A stretch of 22,891 nt of DNA from Pseudomonadota bacterium. Lineage in GTDB: Bacteria; Pseudomonadota; Alphaproteobacteria; Rhizobiales; Hyphomicrobiaceae. Position 1 is the stretch's first letter; each line of letters opens with the position of its first letter. The position numbers and the translations under genes were made by a program. Below the pieces are notes generated by a model, which saw only the letters and a list, made by a program, of their open reading frames with translations, was not told the origin of the DNA and did no database searches. Positions 21,826-22,891 of the stretch are shown piece by piece. The stretch spans positions 1 through 22,891 of the forward strand of contig JAEYYJ010000023.1 of assembly GCA_023430845.1 (NCBI GenBank). The letters are read 5' to 3'.

Positions 21826-22891
21826 ATGCGTCAGAACACGCCCCCGGCCGGATCGCAAAAATCGCCTCACCATCTGCCGTCGGATGCCTCCGGGCGACAG
21901 GCACTCACCTCAGCGCGTGTCGTCGCCGGAGATCCTGCGGACGCGCCTGACGCGAGCCGTCAAACAGAGCAGCGCGCGACAGTGATCATCGATCTGGCGC
22001 TTCAAGGCGGAGGCTCGCACGGTGCCTTCACATGGGGCGTACTCGATCGCCTGCTCGAGGAGACGTGGCTCCAGATCGATGCCATATCGGGCACATCTGC
22101 CGGCGCCATGAACGCCGCGGTATTGGCGGATGGCTGGACGGAGGGCGGCGCTGCCGGTGCGCGCGCGGCGCTCGACGCCTACTGGGAGCAAGTGGGCCGA
22201 GCTGCGGTATTCAGCCCGCTTCAGCGGACACCGCTGGACCGAATGCTCGGGCGCTGGAGTCTCGACGCTTCTCCGGTATTCATCGGGCTCGATCTGATGG
22301 CACGACTGTTATCACCGTACGATCTCAATCCGCGTGGCGTCAATCCACTCAAGCGTATCCTCGATGACTGCATCGATTTCGAGCGGCTGGCGCAGTCTTC
22401 GATCAAACTGTTCATCACGGCAACCAACGTACGAACGGGGCGTGGGCGCATATTCCGAAATCCGGAGATCACATCGGAAGTCCTGCTCGCCTCGGCCTGC
22501 CTCCCCACGATGTTCCAGGCTGTCGAGATCGACGGTGAAGCCTACTGGGACGGCGGCTATTCCGGTAATCCCACGATCACGCCGCTCGTTCGCGAGAGCA
22601 ATGCGCGCGACACGATCCTCGTCCAGATCAATCCGCGCGAGCGCCAGGGCACGCCCCGGTCGGCGAGCGACATTCTCAATCGGCTGAATGAGGTGTCGTT
22701 CAATGCGCCACTAATGAAGGAGCTACGCATGATCGCGCTGCTTCGGCAGGCGGCCGATCCAGGGCGCGGCGAAGGCGCGCGATGGGCGGAGATGCGGACA
22801 CACCGCATCATGACCGAGATGATGGCGGAGCTCGGCTATTCCTCGAAGCTCAATGCCGAGCGCGAGTTTCTGCATATGCTTCGGGCGGAGG
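21826..22891 (+). CDS. Patatin-like phospholipase (3' end outside window)
   Basis: At least 355 residues; the frame is open to the window edge. Residues 1-50 are a Pro/Ser/Ala-rich polar leader without a signal peptide. The patatin domain then shows the oxyanion motif QGGGSHGAF (from about residue 60), the nucleophile elbow GTSAG with Ser91, and the catalytic Asp242 in WDGGYSGNP, a complete Ser-Asp dyad. It should act as an acyl hydrolase on phospholipids or other esters. The later part (INPRERQGTP, then helical segments) is as in rhizobial patatin-like proteins. The start is ATG 21826, three bases after the membrane protein stop (TAGCGAATG), without an independent ribosome site, so coupling is likely. 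It could attack host, self or storage lipids; the substrate is not predictable. Confidence 0.9.
   Translation, partial: MRQNTPPAGSQKSPHHLPSDASGRQALTSARVVAGDPADAPDASRQTEQRATVIIDLALQGGGSHGAFTWGVLDRLLEETWLQIDAISGTSAGAMNAAVLADGWTEGGAAGARAALDAYWEQVGRAAVFSPLQRTPLDRMLGRWSLDASPVFIGLDLMARLLSPYDLNPRGVNPLKRILDDCIDFERLAQSSIKLFITATNVRTGRGRIFRNPEITSEVLLASACLPTMFQAVEIDGEAYWDGGYSGNPTITPLVRESNARDTILVQINPRERQGTPRSASDILNRLNEVSFNAPLMKELRMIALLRQAADPGRGEGARWAEMRTHRIMTEMMAELGYSSKLNAEREFLHMLRAE

Overview
The window reads as chromosomal DNA of a GC-rich alphaproteobacterium, most likely Hyphomicrobiales (Bradyrhizobium/Xanthobacteraceae-like). This rests on the families present: DUF1236, an Omp25/Omp31-type barrel, a FecR gene paired with a CHASE2 cyclase, short PRC-barrel/DUF937 proteins, HdeD and DUF1622. 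The placement is inferred from family content and codon/GC style, not from a marker gene. I see no rRNA, tRNA, CRISPR array, insertion sequence or phage gene.

Layout. (1) 1-2900: the 3' end of an unidentified gene, tenA (minus), a two-copy DUF1236 secreted protein (plus), a rho-independent terminator and an outer-membrane barrel (minus). (2) 3100-7031: a likely cyclic-nucleotide module. It holds a three-helix membrane protein with an intact cNMP-binding cassette, a secreted FecR-domain protein, and a divergent CHASE2 class III adenylate cyclase. (3) 7053-11323: a minus-strand run of envelope/stress genes: GlsB-type membrane protein, a 77-aa secreted peptide, an HtrA/Deg protease, a secreted protein made of four 20-residue repeats, a 30-aa membrane peptide candidate, and a DUF937-TM-PRC fusion. 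(4) 11586-17996: a signalling block. A histidine kinase with an ABC-type solute-binding sensor faces a LuxR-type regulator that keeps nearly all autoinducer-binding residues. A NarL-type response regulator follows, overlapping tail-to-tail a MASE1 histidine kinase. (5) 18752-22891: a plus-strand series of small membrane proteins (DUF202 with ten heptad repeats, DUF1622, HdeD), a 73-aa zinc-finger-like protein, a DUF4203-like membrane protein and a patatin-like phospholipase that runs off the window.

How it may work together (inference): most of the window is envelope sensing and envelope maintenance. The cyclase, FecR and cNMP-binding protein could form one periplasm-to-cAMP circuit. The two HisKA_3 kinases and the single NarL regulator could form a branched two-component system, with the LuxR solo adding a small-molecule input. 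The downstream genes (HtrA, GlsB, HdeD, DUF202, PRC) look like stress output, but no shared promoter motif was recognised that ties them to the regulators.
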